Assembly: GCF_002356415.1 (NCBI RefSeq)
Contig: NZ_AP018338.1
Coordinates: forward strand, 992,001 to 1,056,000
Direction of reading: 5' to 3'
Source of the DNA: Streptococcus oralis subsp. tigurinus
Lineage (GTDB): Bacteria; Bacillota; Bacilli; Lactobacillales; Streptococcaceae
DNA: 64,000 nt
Shown here: positions 16,900 through 27,964 of the stretch, piece after piece
Numbering within the stretch: the stretch's first letter is position 1
How the letters are laid out: each line of letters begins with the position of its first letter
The notes under the pieces: generated by a model
Database searches by the model: none
Told to the model about the DNA's origin: nothing
Seen by the model: the letters and a program-made list of their open reading frames with translations, nothing else
Position numbers and translations under genes: made by a program

Positions 16900-17273
16900 G
16901 AAAAAATCAATAACAACCTGGTTTGGATTTCTCTTTTACTACTATTTTTTCTTCTCTTTTCCCATATGCAACCACTCTTGTTTCAATGGAGTTTAATAAC
17001 ACAGTAGCACAAACTTTTTATGGAATAGTTGTTCTTCTGATTTCTTTTACAAATATATGGATATATGAAGAGTTACCTCATCTCAGCAATAGCCAAGTAA
17101 CTATTAAAAAAGCTAGAGAAGAAAATCGTTACACGGTTTGGGATATTGCTATATGGGATATTGCTATAAAACTAATTGGTTTGATTCTGACTTTAACAAT
17201 TTTTCCATCAGCAATGGCGTGGGCTGTCGGTATTACAGCAGTCATTGTAATTTTGCCAAGGAGCATTAAGTAA
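16900..17273 (+). pseudogene. DUF1211/TMEM175-type channel gene, 5'-truncated and frameshifted
   Basis: The C-terminal half of a DUF1211 (TMEM175-like potassium channel) protein. The start of the remnant is read in the IS110 frame (KINNNLVWISLLLLFFLLF) and the rest in another frame (SLFPYATTLVSMEFNN… to AVGITAVIVILPRSIK). The change occurs near 16,955, where CTTCTCTTTTCCC lacks one T relative to the expected CTTTCTCTTTTCCC. The N-terminal half is replaced by the IS110 remnant. Four hydrophobic segments remain visible. It is dead through both lesions. Confidence 0.8.
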
Positions 17274-17369
17274 TCCGTACAAAAGATTCCAACAAATGAC
17301 AAATAAGTTTTCAAACCTAGTAAAAAATATGAGAGGTTACCTTAATACTTCCCCATCATACGACAAAAG

Positions 17370-17556
17370 AGAGTGGGGCAGAAATCAGTAATTCGTTAGA
17401 ATTCGATTTCGTCGTCCCACCTCCGCACAGTTGAGTAGGGCTGTAAAAGCTGATGAAATCAGCGTAGTAGAGCCCACTCAACCACTGCGTCTTGCTCGAC
17501 AATCCAAAAACAATTGAGAGGCTAGGACTTTTGTCCCAGCCTCTTTTTACTTTCCC
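17370..17556. repeat. Intergenic repeat-like block ending in a terminator hairpin
   Basis: The block opens with GAGTGGGGCAGAAATC and closes with GAGGCTAGGACTTTTGTCCC followed by AGCCTC and a T-run. The latter is a near-perfect hairpin of a type frequent in pneumococcal intergenic DNA. The middle contains self-complementary stretches (TTGAGTAGGGCT against AGCCCACTCAA). No ORF is convincing in 17,274-17,571. Confidence 0.6.
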
Positions 17557-17571
17557 TTTCGTCAAAGGTTT

Positions 17572-17607
17572 CTAAGCTTTTACAAGCAGTGATACCGCCT
17601 CAACGTG
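17572..17607 (-). other. rlmD 3'-end scar (att-like)
   Basis: Minus-strand codons read [11 protein letters not shown] and then TAG, matching the intact rlmD tail ([16 protein letters not shown]) nearly base for base over 26 bases. Similarity ends at the same CACGTTGA point as in the other copies. Confidence 0.75.
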
Positions 17608-17702
17608 TGCTTACATCTTGCTTTCCCTTCTATAAATTGACTAAAGTTAAATTTGAGGTATTAGAGGAATTGATATATTCTCTTTCTAATCTATAGTTAT
17701 AC

Positions 17703-18302
17703 CTATTCAGTTCGAGTTTCAGCTAAATATATTCCCCATTCAGCTAATTCTCTAGGCAAATCATAAACAGTTTTTCCATTACTTTCATAGATTTCAGAGA
17801 TTCCTGATGAAGTCTTAGAAAAAGTTTTCCAAGCTGTCACTAGTTCTTCTACAAATTGAATATTATGAGGTTCAAAAAAGTCATTAAATTTCGATAGTTC
17901 TTTACTATAAACTGTCACAACATTATAGCTATCAAGCATGATCTCATCATGACTTTTATGCCCACCAAATCCAAACTTACTTAGTCCATCATTAACAAGT
18001 AAATCACCGTATCTAATCAACAGTGCTAGGCATTCCTCTCTTGAACAACCATCAATATAATAAACATCCTTATGGGATTCCTTGATAATATTCTTTGCTA
18101 TCACTTTTTCTCTATCAATACTGACAGGCAATTCTAAAATAAAAAACAAGGGCTCATCATGAATCGCAATAAAGTGTTGAAAAACCTCTAATATTTTTTC
18201 TGCGTGTACATTCGCCGTCAAATGATGTTCAGTTAACTTTGTAAATGATTCAAACAGGTTTTCTACCAAGCTAACTTGGTGACCTTTTACTAAATTCAAC
18301 AT
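17703..18302 (-). CDS. Hypothetical protein
   Basis: A 199-residue soluble protein. The start is set at the ATG preceded by GGAGG at seven bases; an in-frame ATG twelve codons upstream lacks a ribosome site. Visible pieces include FFILELPVSIDREKV, a DVYYIDGCSREECLALLIRY helix and a GFGGHKSHDEIML segment. The layout resembles small immunity-like proteins of Gram-positive islands, but I do not recognise a family. It is the only gene between the intact rlmD and the nearest rlmD scar, and so would be the most recently added module in the layered-island reading. Confidence 0.65.
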   Translation of the reverse strand: MLNLVKGHQVSLVENLFESFTKLTEHHLTANVHAEKILEVFQHFIAIHDEPLFFILELPVSIDREKVIAKNIIKESHKDVYYIDGCSREECLALLIRYGDLLVNDGLSKFGFGGHKSHDEIMLDSYNVVTVYSKELSKFNDFFEPHNIQFVEELVTAWKTFSKTSSGISEIYESNGKTVYDLPRELAEWGIYLAETRTE

Positions 18303-18367
18303 TATGCGTCCTCCAGAGAATTTAAACAATATCCACATTTATAATCTCATTATACCATTAAACCCCT

Positions 18368-18400
18368 AAAAAGACTGCAACTTCCCAGTAACAGTCTCTT
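18368..18400 (-). terminator. Terminator downstream of rlmD
   Basis: Minus-strand AGACTGTTA pairs with the CAGTCT region, followed by a T-run, between rlmD and the next gene. Confidence 0.6.
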
Positions 18401-18498
18401 ATAAATCTACCTCAGTTCCTTATGCTGAATCACATTCGGAACAGAAAATATTGGTGGTAAAAGAAGCATTTCAATAATTTATTCATGGCTGTGTTAGG

Positions 18499-19990
<1,492 letters not shown>

Positions 19991-20007
19991 CTATCGGCCG
20001 ACAAAAA

Positions 20008-20040
20008 AAGACGGCAACATTTCTGTTACCATCTATTATA
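20008..20040 (-). terminator. Terminator overlapping a -10-like box before rlmD
   Basis: Minus-strand GATGGTAACA-GAAA-TGTTGCCGTC pairs fully (with G-U pairs) and is followed by TTTTTTT. It ends the transcript of the DUF1002 operon. TATAAT (20,035-20,040) lies just upstream, so a start from it would fall within the stem and avoid the hairpin, while read-through transcripts would be stopped. Confidence 0.7.
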
Positions 20041-20052
20041 TCATGAAATGAC

Positions 20053-21027
20053 CTAAGCACCAAAACTCTTGAAGAAGTTGACAATGGCTTGCCAAAGGGA
20101 GCTAAAGAAGTTGCCCCCGTCTTCTAGCGCTTTATTGGCATCAAAGTTGAGGTTGATATTTTTAAAGCTATCTCCAGCTTGAGAGACAATGCTTTCCTTG
20201 AGGTCATTTAGGGTTTTAGTGAAATCAGCATTGTTCAAAATGTCACTCTTTGAGAGATTGAGGGCAAAATTGATAATGATATTGACCTGGTTTCCTGTTA
20301 TAACCTGATCGAGTTTGTAGTTTTTTAGTGTGTCTTCTACAATTTTGCGAACATCTTCTTCTGTCAGATTACCTTTGGCTTCTTTTGCTTTTGCGATTCC
20401 TGCCTTGATATCTGCCAAAGCGACATTGAGTTTATTGGCATCGTAGCCTGATTTGTCCTTGTTTTCAGCATTAATATCGGATAAGGCTTTTAGCTCCTCT
20501 TGGGCCAAGTCTTTATTGGCTTGCGGTACTTTGGCACCATTGGCCTCTAACGAATAGTAAATCCCTGCTAGGGCGCTCTCTCCTGTAACTGGAATAGGAG
20601 CTGCAACTGTGATTTTGGCATGCTCCACTCCCAGCGTCACTGCTGCGTTACGGTACATATCCTGCGTCACCTTGGTGATATTTTCTGGCGTTTCAATCTT
20701 GACTTCTAGAGGCGACTTATCACCTAGCTTTTGAATCTTAGCTGAAGAATAGAGCTGTAGACTAGCATCATTAGCCACATTCATAATTTTCGAGTAGATA
20801 TCAGGTGTCATAGTTTTGATATCTTTGGTGTCTTTTGATGCGTCATAGCCAAGTTTGCTAAGAGTTTGATTTTTCTGGTCTTCAGATAGAGAAGAACCTA
20901 GGACATATTCGGGTTGTACATAGGTTTCATCGATTACTTTTTGAACATCGGTTGCTGCGTGGACACTAGTCATAGCTGTTGCGGCCCACACTACTACAGC
21001 ACTTGTTAGAAAGAATTTCTTTCTCAT
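20053..21027 (-). CDS. Secreted DUF1002-domain protein
   Basis: A 324-residue exported protein with a clear Sec signal peptide (MRKKFFLTSAVVVWAATAMT followed by SVHA, cleavage after AxA). The mature part matches the DUF1002 pattern: repeated helical segments including VYSKIMNVANDASLQLYSS-like and GVEHAKITVAAPIPVTGESA, then a long lysine-rich helical region ending in FFSSLWQAIVNFFKSFGA. No catalytic residues are known for the family, and the location is extracellular. It follows pvaA by 86 bases and is the last gene of the operon. Confidence 0.85.
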   Translation of the reverse strand: MRKKFFLTSAVVVWAATAMTSVHAATDVQKVIDETYVQPEYVLGSSLSEDQKNQTLSKLGYDASKDTKDIKTMTPDIYSKIMNVANDASLQLYSSAKIQKLGDKSPLEVKIETPENITKVTQDMYRNAAVTLGVEHAKITVAAPIPVTGESALAGIYYSLEANGAKVPQANKDLAQEELKALSDINAENKDKSGYDANKLNVALADIKAGIAKAKEAKGNLTEEDVRKIVEDTLKNYKLDQVITGNQVNIIINFALNLSKSDILNNADFTKTLNDLKESIVSQAGDSFKNINLNFDANKALEDGGNFFSSLWQAIVNFFKSFGA

Positions 21028-21113
21028 GGGATATTCCCTCCTTTACCTTTCTAGGGTAATAAAACAATCTTAAAGAAAACTTATAGTGAAAAACACCTGG
21101 TCAAACCAGATGT

Positions 21114-21716
21114 TTAGAAGAAATTAAAGAATTTAATGATATAGAGATTAAAGCGAACCTGTCTTGAGTAGTAATAATTTCCACCATTTTCATAGAGTTC
21201 TGCACCATGAAAGATAGAAATTGGGTTGATATAGGTGTAGGTCTTCCCTGTAGTATTACCAAGGATAGGAGCGACCGTTTCTCGGGAGTAACGCTTGGCT
21301 AATGCTAGTGTATTTTCCTTGCCATTCTGAGCGATAAAGTCTATATAGGCAGGCCCAAAATTATAGGCTTGAACAGCGGTCCAGATATCTACCCCCTTGC
21401 TCTGAGCCAGATAGAGGTTATCTGTTAAAGTCTGTACCCCTTGGCGAATACTAGAGGCATCGTCTTTGATGGTATTGGTAGCGCCACTAGCAGACTCACT
21501 AGACTGCATGACATCTCGCTCTTTTCCCTTCGTTTCGGTATAAATCATGGCGAGAACTAACTCTTCATTGGCTGGAGTATCTCTTTCACTGAGGATTTCT
21601 CGCACCATGGGTTGGTAGGTCATGACTTGTTTAACATCCTGATGGATATGATAAGCTTTGTATCCTGCGAAAAGGAAGACTGCTAGCACAAGCACTCTTC
21701 TTATAAATTTAAACAT
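21114..21716 (-). CDS. pvaA: Lysozyme-like surface protein, PvaA
   Basis: A 200-residue exported protein of the bacterial lysozyme-like (PF13702) type, known in pneumococcus as vaccine antigen A. An N-terminal hydrophobic segment ([17 protein letters not shown]) anchors or exports it. Family features are [21 protein letters not shown] with the catalytic Glu, then [35 protein letters not shown] and [13 protein letters not shown]. It would cut or bind peptidoglycan. Its ATG overlaps the stop of the upstream gene (TAATG), so translation is coupled. Confidence 0.9.
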   Translation of the reverse strand: MFKFIRRVLVLAVFLFAGYKAYHIHQDVKQVMTYQPMVREILSERDTPANEELVLAMIYTETKGKERDVMQSSESASGATNTIKDDASSIRQGVQTLTDNLYLAQSKGVDIWTAVQAYNFGPAYIDFIAQNGKENTLALAKRYSRETVAPILGNTTGKTYTYINPISIFHGAELYENGGNYYYSRQVRFNLYIIKFFNFF

Positions 21717-22690
21717 TATTTACTTTGAATATCCTCGATATTTTTGATTAAGATAGAATAGGTTCCATTGTCATTTTGGATAAACTCAACCGATTCTGCG
21801 TCTTGGTAAACATTATTTGGAACGATGAGCTCAATTCCATTTGACAAGGAAAGCTTTTGATTTTCAAATTTCTTGAGCTGACGACTGGCATCAATTTCAT
21901 CGAACTGGACTGGTTCTGGTACGGCTTCCTTGACTTGATCAATAAAGCTCAAACGAGCTGTCAGATTGTTGTCAAAAAGGTCATTAGCCAATTTTTCAGG
22001 TGACAGTTCATTGTTTTCTTCCAGATTGTTGAAAATCGCTGATTTGACCTTGGATTGAAATTGAAAATCATCTGTGTTAAAAGATTCAGCAATTCTCTGG
22101 GCCGTTTTTTCCAGTTCCTTGATAGATTTCTTTGGCGAAATCTTTGGGGCAACAGCTAGGAGATTTTCTGAAAAATAGTTCAAGAAAGTCCCATTGTACT
22201 TGATGCGTTTTTCGATGAGATGATACTTGCGACTTTGAAGATTGACCACCAGAGCCTCATCAGCCCCCGTTCCAAATCCAGGCAGGTTATTCTGAGTCAA
22301 CTTGATTGGATTATCAACTTCTCCACCGAGGTGGGTCAAGGTCTCACGTAGAGCAATTCGCAAGAAAGCGAAATGTTCAACGCCTTCTTTAGAAAACTGT
22401 ACAAAAACCAAGTCATTGGTCTTGAGATTTTCAGAAATGCTGAACTCCTCTTTCCAGAGATTAGCCAGTGTTACTGATGTCTCCAACAAATCGTCTGTGA
22501 TGTGATTGAAGAAGGGATTTTCTTCTTCGAAAATCCCAGTCTTTGCTTCATCTGAATACACGCGTTCGATTTTTTTGCGTAGGTATTCCTCGATTTTTGG
22601 AGTGATATTGAGAAACTTATCCGCTAGAAACAACTCGGTATCATCTGGGCTGAACTGATGGATGATAGCTTTCTTAATATAAATGTCCAT
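21716..22690 (-). CDS. Nucleoid-associated protein (YejK/NdpA family)
   Basis: A 324-residue protein of the 37-kDa nucleoid-associated family, presumed to bind DNA in the cytoplasm. It begins [20 protein letters not shown] and contains [20 protein letters not shown] and [20 protein letters not shown], as in Gram-positive YejK homologues. The start is placed at the ATG seven bases after glyA ends; an upstream in-frame start would overlap glyA. It sits between glyA and pvaA, the order known in pneumococcus. Confidence 0.85.
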   Translation of the reverse strand: MDIYIKKAIIHQFSPDDTELFLADKFLNITPKIEEYLRKKIERVYSDEAKTGIFEEENPFFNHITDDLLETSVTLANLWKEEFSISENLKTNDLVFVQFSKEGVEHFAFLRIALRETLTHLGGEVDNPIKLTQNNLPGFGTGADEALVVNLQSRKYHLIEKRIKYNGTFLNYFSENLLAVAPKISPKKSIKELEKTAQRIAESFNTDDFQFQSKVKSAIFNNLEENNELSPEKLANDLFDNNLTARLSFIDQVKEAVPEPVQFDEIDASRQLKKFENQKLSLSNGIELIVPNNVYQDAESVEFIQNDNGTYSILIKNIEDIQSK

Positions 22691-22697
22691 AAAAGTA

Positions 22698-23954
22698 TTA
22701 GTCCTCGTATAGTGGGAAAGCATCTGTCAATGCTTTGACTTCACTTCTCACTTCTTCTAAGACAGCTTCATTACCTGCATTTTTAAGGGTTTTAATGATG
22801 AGTTCAGCCACTTTACGGCTTTCTTCTTCACCAAATCCACGCGCAGTGATGGCTGCAGATCCGATACGAATCCCACTTGTCTTGAATGGTGACAAAGTTT
22901 CGTAAGGGATTGAGTTTTTATTTAGGGTAATATTGACTTCATCCAGCAAGTTTTGAGCAACTTTTCCGTTTTCTACAACCTTAGTTACATCCACTAGGAA
23001 GAGGTGATTTTCAGTTCCTCCAGAAATGATACGGAAATCAGGGTCTTGCAAGAAGACTTCAACCATAGCCTTGCTGTTTTTGATGACATTAGCAGCGTAC
23101 TCCTTGAAGGCTGGATCCAAAACTTCTTTGAAGGAAACGGCCTTAGCCGCCACAACATGCTCCAAAGGACCACCTTGAATACCTGGGAAAATAGCTGAGT
23201 TGATTTTCTTAGCTAGGTCCTCATCATTTGTCAAGATCAAACCACCACGAGGTCCACGAAGGGTTTTGTGGGTCGTTGTTGTTATAATATGAGCGTATGG
23301 CACTGGACTCGGATGTAGACCAGCTGCAACCAAACCAGCGATATGAGCCATGTCCACCATGAGCTTAGCTCCAACAGCGTCTGCAATTTCACGGAATTTT
23401 GAGAAGTCGATAATTTGAGAATAGGCTGAAGCACCAGCTACGATTAATTTTGGTTTTACTTCTTGGGCTTGTTTCAAAATGGCATCAAAGTCCAAGAGTT
23501 CTGTTTCAGGATCCACACTATAAGAAACAAAGTTGTAGGTTTGACCAGAGAAGCTGACAGGAGCTCCGTGGGTCAAGTGTCCACCTGCAGCCAAATCCAT
23601 CCCCATAACCGTATCACCTGGTTCAATCAAGGCCATGTAAGCAGCACAGTTTGCTTGGCTTCCTGAGTGGGGTTGGACATTGGCAAATTTTGCACCGAAA
23701 ATTTCTTTCGCGCGTTCAATAGCCAGAGTCTCTACAACGTCCACCACATCTGTACCACCGTAATAACGGCGTCCTGGGTAACCTTCGGCATATTTGTTCG
23801 TCAAGATAGACCCTTGAGCTGCCATAACAGCCTTGGAAACTACGTTTTCCGAAGCAATCAACTCAATGTTGTTTTGTTGGCGTTCTTCTTCTTTGGCAAT
23901 AGCATTCCAGAGATCAGCATCATATGCTTTAAAATCATCTTTGTCAAAAATCAT
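22698..23954 (-). CDS. glyA: Serine hydroxymethyltransferase
   Basis: A 418-residue PLP enzyme that interconverts serine and glycine while charging tetrahydrofolate with a one-carbon unit. Typical motifs: [35 protein letters not shown], the PLP-lysine segment [14 protein letters not shown], and [19 protein letters not shown] near the C-terminus. The length is normal and the product cytoplasmic. It sits within the tdk to DUF1002 operon, 49 bases after an acetyltransferase gene, and feeds purine, thymidylate and glycine synthesis. Confidence 0.97.
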   Translation of the reverse strand: MIFDKDDFKAYDADLWNAIAKEEERQQNNIELIASENVVSKAVMAAQGSILTNKYAEGYPGRRYYGGTDVVDVVETLAIERAKEIFGAKFANVQPHSGSQANCAAYMALIEPGDTVMGMDLAAGGHLTHGAPVSFSGQTYNFVSYSVDPETELLDFDAILKQAQEVKPKLIVAGASAYSQIIDFSKFREIADAVGAKLMVDMAHIAGLVAAGLHPSPVPYAHIITTTTHKTLRGPRGGLILTNDEDLAKKINSAIFPGIQGGPLEHVVAAKAVSFKEVLDPAFKEYAANVIKNSKAMVEVFLQDPDFRIISGGTENHLFLVDVTKVVENGKVAQNLLDEVNITLNKNSIPYETLSPFKTSGIRIGSAAITARGFGEEESRKVAELIIKTLKNAGNEAVLEEVRSEVKALTDAFPLYED

Positions 23955-24003
23955 AGGTCTTCTCCTTTATAATATGACAGGTCTTTTAGTTTAAGAAAAT
24001 ATA

Positions 24004-24435
24004 CTAAAAGATGCGAATAAACCGTTTTTGCACTTTATCACAAGTATAACCAACTTTTTCATAAAATGCATGAGCTCCCAGACGATGATCAGCAGAGTTT
24101 AAGCGGATAAACCCATAACCCCGTCTTTTTGCTTCTTGATCCAACCCTTGCAGTAAACTTTTACCGATACCTTGCCCTTGCGCTTGAGGCGAAACCGCTA
24201 AGCCTAAGATATTAAATCCTGCTTTGGAATAGAGGGATTCATAAACTTCAGCATGGACATATCCAAGCAAGACATGGCTGACTTCATTCTCATAGCCAAG
24301 TAGGAAATGATGGGAATCCTGAGACAGTCTAGCTAGTTGACTAGCTGTGTCCTCTGGACTAAAAGAATAGCCCAAAGCCTCTTGGTTAATCTCACATATA
24401 GCATTCACATCTGTTACTTGCAAATCTCTTAGCAT
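24004..24435 (-). CDS. GNAT-family N-acetyltransferase
   Basis: A 143-residue acetyl-CoA-dependent acetyltransferase. The GNAT core is visible: GLAVSPQAQGQGIGKSLLQ (acetyl-CoA pyrophosphate loop Q-x-x-G-x-G) and AHAFYEKVGYTCDKVQKRF (motif B). The start is the ATG with GGAGGAATGAG upstream, one base after the previous stop. A longer in-frame start would overlap the upstream gene. Its substrate is unknown; its place after the t6A synthesis gene and PrmC is conserved in streptococci. Confidence 0.88.
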   Translation of the reverse strand: MLRDLQVTDVNAICEINQEALGYSFSPEDTASQLARLSQDSHHFLLGYENEVSHVLLGYVHAEVYESLYSKAGFNILGLAVSPQAQGQGIGKSLLQGLDQEAKRRGYGFIRLNSADHRLGAHAFYEKVGYTCDKVQKRFIRIF

Positions 24436-24436
24436 C

Positions 24437-25042
24437 TCATTCCTCCTCAAAAGAAATCTCTGGCAACCGAGCAAGAATATCTTCTCGCTTAATCGCCCCT
24501 TGGCGTAAGATTTTCACCTTGTCTCCAGATAAATCCAAAATCGTCGAATCCTGTCCAGTTAGAAAAGCGTCGTCCTCCAAACCCAGAACCTCTTGGTCAA
24601 AATCCTCTAGAATTTGAGCAAAGGTCACTCCACTTGCCTGACCTGAAATATTGGCAGACGGACCAATCAAAGGACCTGTCTCGCGAATCAAATCAAGCGT
24701 AATGGGGTGACTTGGCATTCGAAATCCAACAGTTGCAAGACCAGAATTGACCCAATAGGGAACTCTGTCATTGGCTTCGAGAATGATGGTCAAGGGACCT
24801 GGCAAGAAAGTCTCTACAAGTTTTTGAAGATAGGTTGGCTGATTCTTAGAAAAGTGCAAGATATCCTCTAGAGAAGCGACATTAAGATTGAGCGCCTTGT
24901 CTCTAGGACGACCTTTGAGTTGGTAAACATGGTTGACAGCTTTTTCATCTAAGGCCTTAGCAAAAAGACCGTAAACCGTCTCTGTAGGCAGAACAACAGC
25001 TCCGCCCTTTTCCAACTCTTGTCTAATCCTGTCCATCATCAA
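24437..25042 (-). CDS. tsaC: Threonylcarbamoyl-AMP synthase (Sua5/YrdC/TsaC family)
   Basis: A 201-residue enzyme that makes threonylcarbamoyl-adenylate from threonine, bicarbonate and ATP for the t6A37 modification of ANN-decoding tRNAs. Motifs of the YrdC fold: VVLPTETVYGLFAKALDEKA, KGRPRDKALNLNV, FLPGPLTIILEAND, PSHPITLDLI and GPSANISGQASGVT. It has the short TsaC-type length without the Sua5 extension. Three consecutive Met codons make the exact start uncertain; the 5' end overlaps prmC by up to 20 bases. Confidence 0.9.
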   Translation of the reverse strand: MMMDRIRQELEKGGAVVLPTETVYGLFAKALDEKAVNHVYQLKGRPRDKALNLNVASLEDILHFSKNQPTYLQKLVETFLPGPLTIILEANDRVPYWVNSGLATVGFRMPSHPITLDLIRETGPLIGPSANISGQASGVTFAQILEDFDQEVLGLEDDAFLTGQDSTILDLSGDKVKILRQGAIKREDILARLPEISFEEE

Positions 25043-25859
25043 CTATAACCATCCTATCTTGACCAAATTGGTCCTTGAGTGTTCGTACTCGTTTTTTAGG
25101 AAGATGTTTCCTAAAAAGCGCAGGAACACTTTGACCTTGCTTGTATCCAATTTCAAGGTAAATCTTACCACCATCTGTGAGATAGTCTTTTGCATCTTCC
25201 GCAATTCTGCGGTAAATAGCTAGGCCATCCTCATCTGCAAAGAGAGCTAGATGAGGCTCCGAATGCAAAACATTCAAACCGACTTCTAACTCATCTTCTC
25301 GAGAGATATAGGGTGGATTGGATACAATTATATCATATTTTTCAGAAATTTCTGCAAAACAATCAGATTTTTTAAAAAATATATTAAGATTTTGATTGCT
25401 AGCATTCTCTGATGCAAGCTCTAAGGCATCTTGGGAAATATCTGCTGCTGTTACAGACCAATCTGGTCTGTTTTTAGCTAATCCAAGAGCTATGGCGCCA
25501 CTTCCAGTCCCAATATCTAGGACATTAAGATTTTCCTCAGGATTTTCTGTGAGGATGAGTTCCACCAACTCTTCTGTTTCTGGACGAGGAATCAAAACTC
25601 GCTCATCTACTTTTAACTGCATTCCAAAGAAATCTGTATGACCGATAATGTACTGGGCAGGTATATGTGCTGCTAATTTCTTGTAAATTTCCTCCACAAA
25701 CTTTTTTTCTTCCTCTGTTACTTCTTTCTGAAGGGCAAAGACAAAGTCTGTAAAAGATAGATTTTTTAGGCTACGATAGACAAAAGAGAGGCTTTCAGCT
25801 TCCTCTCCTTGTTTGAACAACTCTTCTTCAAAATCTGAAAATAATTGAGCTAATTTCAT
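25023..25859 (-). CDS. prmC: Release factor glutamine methyltransferase PrmC
   Basis: A 278-residue SAM enzyme that methylates the glutamine of the GGQ motif in release factors RF1 and RF2. An N-terminal helical domain precedes the methyltransferase domain with ERVLIPRPETEELVE, NVLDIGTGSGAIALGLAKN and the diagnostic NPPY (VSNPPYISRED). It overlaps prfA by one base, so enzyme and substrate are made together. Confidence 0.96.
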   Translation of the reverse strand: MKLAQLFSDFEEELFKQGEEAESLSFVYRSLKNLSFTDFVFALQKEVTEEEKKFVEEIYKKLAAHIPAQYIIGHTDFFGMQLKVDERVLIPRPETEELVELILTENPEENLNVLDIGTGSGAIALGLAKNRPDWSVTAADISQDALELASENASNQNLNIFFKKSDCFAEISEKYDIIVSNPPYISREDELEVGLNVLHSEPHLALFADEDGLAIYRRIAEDAKDYLTDGGKIYLEIGYKQGQSVPALFRKHLPKKRVRTLKDQFGQDRMVIVDDGQD

Positions 25860-26938
25860 TATTTGTTTAATTCTTCTAATTTTTGTGTTTGGTCATAGAG
25901 CACCAAGGCATCCACAACTTCATCTAGTTTACCAGACAAAATGGTATCTAGTTTCTGGAGAGTCAAGCCAATACGGTGGTCTGTGACACGGTTTTGTGGG
26001 AAATTGTAAGTACGGATTCGTTCTGAACGGTCACCAGTTCCGATAGTAGACTTACGCTCGGCGTCTTGTTCATCTTGGGCAATCTGCGCAAAGTGGTCAG
26101 CAACACGCGCACGAATGATCTTCATAGCCTTCTCACGGTTTTTCTGCTGGGTACGTTCTTCCTGCATTTCAACCTTGATATTGGTTGGCAAGTGAACGAT
26201 ACGAACGGCAGTCGCAACCTTATTGACGTTCTGTCCACCAGCACCAGATGCGTGGTAGATATCGACACGAAGGTCTTTTGGATCAATATCGTATTCTACT
26301 TCTTCCACTTCAGGCATGACAAGAACTGTGGCAGTTGATGTATGGACACGTCCTTGGCTTTCTGTCACAGGGACACGTTGGACACGGTGGGCACCAGATT
26401 CATACTTAAGTTTAGAGTAAACTGACTGACCTGATACCATAGCAACCACTTCTTTAAAACCGCCGACACCATTCATAGAAGCCTCCATGACTTCAAAGCG
26501 CCAGCCTTGGGCTTCCGCATACTTTTGATACATGGTTAGAAGGTCTCCAGCGAAAAGTGCTGCTTCGTCTCCACCAGCCGCTCCACGGATTTCAAGGATG
26601 ATGTTCTTGTCATCATTTGGATCTTTTGGAAGGAGCAAGATTTTTAGTTTTTCTTCGTACTCTTCTTTTTCAACCTTAGCGTCTTTGAGTTCTTGCTTGG
26701 CCATTTCTTCCAAGTCCGCATCTCCGCCTGATTCCTTAATCATCTCTTCAGCATCGATGATATTTTGAAGAACTTGCTTGTATTCTCGGTAGGCCGTTAC
26801 AGTATCACGAATTGAAGCTTCTTCTTTTGAAAGCTCCATGAAACGTTTGGTGTCAGACACTACATCTGGGTCACTAAGCAATTCTCCTAATTCTTCATAA
26901 CGGTCTTCTACAGCTTGTAGTTGATCATAGATGTTCAT
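25859..26938 (-). CDS. prfA: Peptide chain release factor 1
   Basis: A 359-residue class I release factor reading UAA and UAG. The GGQ peptidyl-hydrolysis motif is in [20 protein letters not shown], and the PxT-type anticodon motif lies in [14 protein letters not shown] (PVT). Length and domain order are standard. It overlaps tdk by ATGA and prmC by one base. Confidence 0.98.
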   Translation of the reverse strand: MNIYDQLQAVEDRYEELGELLSDPDVVSDTKRFMELSKEEASIRDTVTAYREYKQVLQNIIDAEEMIKESGGDADLEEMAKQELKDAKVEKEEYEEKLKILLLPKDPNDDKNIILEIRGAAGGDEAALFAGDLLTMYQKYAEAQGWRFEVMEASMNGVGGFKEVVAMVSGQSVYSKLKYESGAHRVQRVPVTESQGRVHTSTATVLVMPEVEEVEYDIDPKDLRVDIYHASGAGGQNVNKVATAVRIVHLPTNIKVEMQEERTQQKNREKAMKIIRARVADHFAQIAQDEQDAERKSTIGTGDRSERIRTYNFPQNRVTDHRIGLTLQKLDTILSGKLDEVVDALVLYDQTQKLEELNK

Positions 26939-27525
26939 TTTTCTTCATTCTCCTTATTGATTTCAGGCGCAAAATAATGTTTACGGCAGACTGAGATATA
27001 GGTTTCATTTCCACCGATCTGAATTTGTTCGCCATCATAGACTGGCACACCATCTTGAGTTCGCAACACCATAGTCGCCTTTTTCTTACAGTACTGACAG
27101 ATGGTCTTTATTTCTTCAATCTTGTCTGCTAAGAGCAAAAGGTGTTTGGAACCTTCGAACAATTCATTGCGAAAGTCATTCTTCAAACCAAATGCCATGA
27201 CAGGAATGTCTAACTCATCGACAACACGAGCTAGGTCGTAAACATGGTGACGCTTGAGAAACTGGGCCTCATCGACCAACACACAGTAAGGTTTTTCTGG
27301 TAAATCACGGATAAATCCAAAGATATCCGTCGTTTCCTCAATCGCAATGGCTGGGCGTTTCATGCCAATCCGACTCGACACATATCCAACACCGTCACGC
27401 GTATCCAGAGCAGAGGTCATGATAACAACACCTTTTCCTTGCTCTTCATAGTTATAGGCTACCTTGAGAATCTCAATCGTCTTACCAGAGTTCATGGTCC
27501 CATAACGATAATACAACTGTGCCAT
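26935..27525 (-). CDS. tdk: Thymidine kinase
   Basis: A 196-residue type II thymidine kinase for nucleoside salvage. The P-loop is GTMNSGKT near residue 10, the Walker-B-like segment is [10 protein letters not shown], and zinc-site cysteines are in ICQYCKKKA and VCRKH. The thymidine-binding lasso is [15 protein letters not shown]. It is the first gene of the leftward operon to DUF1002. Confidence 0.97.
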   Translation of the reverse strand: MAQLYYRYGTMNSGKTIEILKVAYNYEEQGKGVVIMTSALDTRDGVGYVSSRIGMKRPAIAIEETTDIFGFIRDLPEKPYCVLVDEAQFLKRHHVYDLARVVDELDIPVMAFGLKNDFRNELFEGSKHLLLLADKIEEIKTICQYCKKKATMVLRTQDGVPVYDGEQIQIGGNETYISVCRKHYFAPEINKENEEK

Positions 27526-27647
27526 GCTTCTATTTCACGTCCATTTCTAAATTTTTGCTACATTCTAGTATATCATAATTTTCTGAAGCTTTAAACGGCA
27601 AAATGTGGTAAAATAGAAGAAATCAAAAACTAGTGGAGGAAGCTATT

Positions 27648-27830
27648 ATGCCATTTGTACGCATCGATTTATTTGAAGGACGCACGCTCGAGCAAAAGAA
27701 AGCTCTGGCTAAGGAAGTAACGGAAGCTATTGTCCGTAACACTGGAGCCCCTCAATCAGCCGTTCATGTCATCATCAATGACATGCCAGAAGGAACTTAC
27801 TTCCCACAAGGAGAAATGCGCACCAAATAA
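27648..27830 (+). CDS. 4-oxalocrotonate tautomerase-family protein
   Basis: A 60-residue tautomerase. After removal of Met the catalytic Pro1 is exposed (MPFVRIDLFEGRTLEQKKAL). The start is the ATG with GGAGG upstream; a longer frame would bury the proline. It forms hexamers or trimers in the family. Its physiological substrate in streptococci is not established. It is a single gene followed by its own terminator and divergent from tdk. Confidence 0.9.
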   Translation: MPFVRIDLFEGRTLEQKKALAKEVTEAIVRNTGAPQSAVHVIINDMPEGTYFPQGEMRTK

Positions 27831-27833
27831 GCT

Positions 27834-27862
27834 AGCTTAAGCAGAATTGCTTAGGCTTTTTC
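27834..27862 (+). terminator. Terminator of the tautomerase gene
   Basis: AGCTTAAGCA-GAAT-TGCTTAGGCT followed by TTTT just after the stop codon. Confidence 0.75.
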
Positions 27863-27964
27863 AATCTCCAAGTAGCATCCATTGAAGAAATAGTCTAATT
27901 TTGTTACAATTTGAAGAGATGCTTGGATACATATCCTAAGAAAAGAAATACAAAAGGAATTAGT

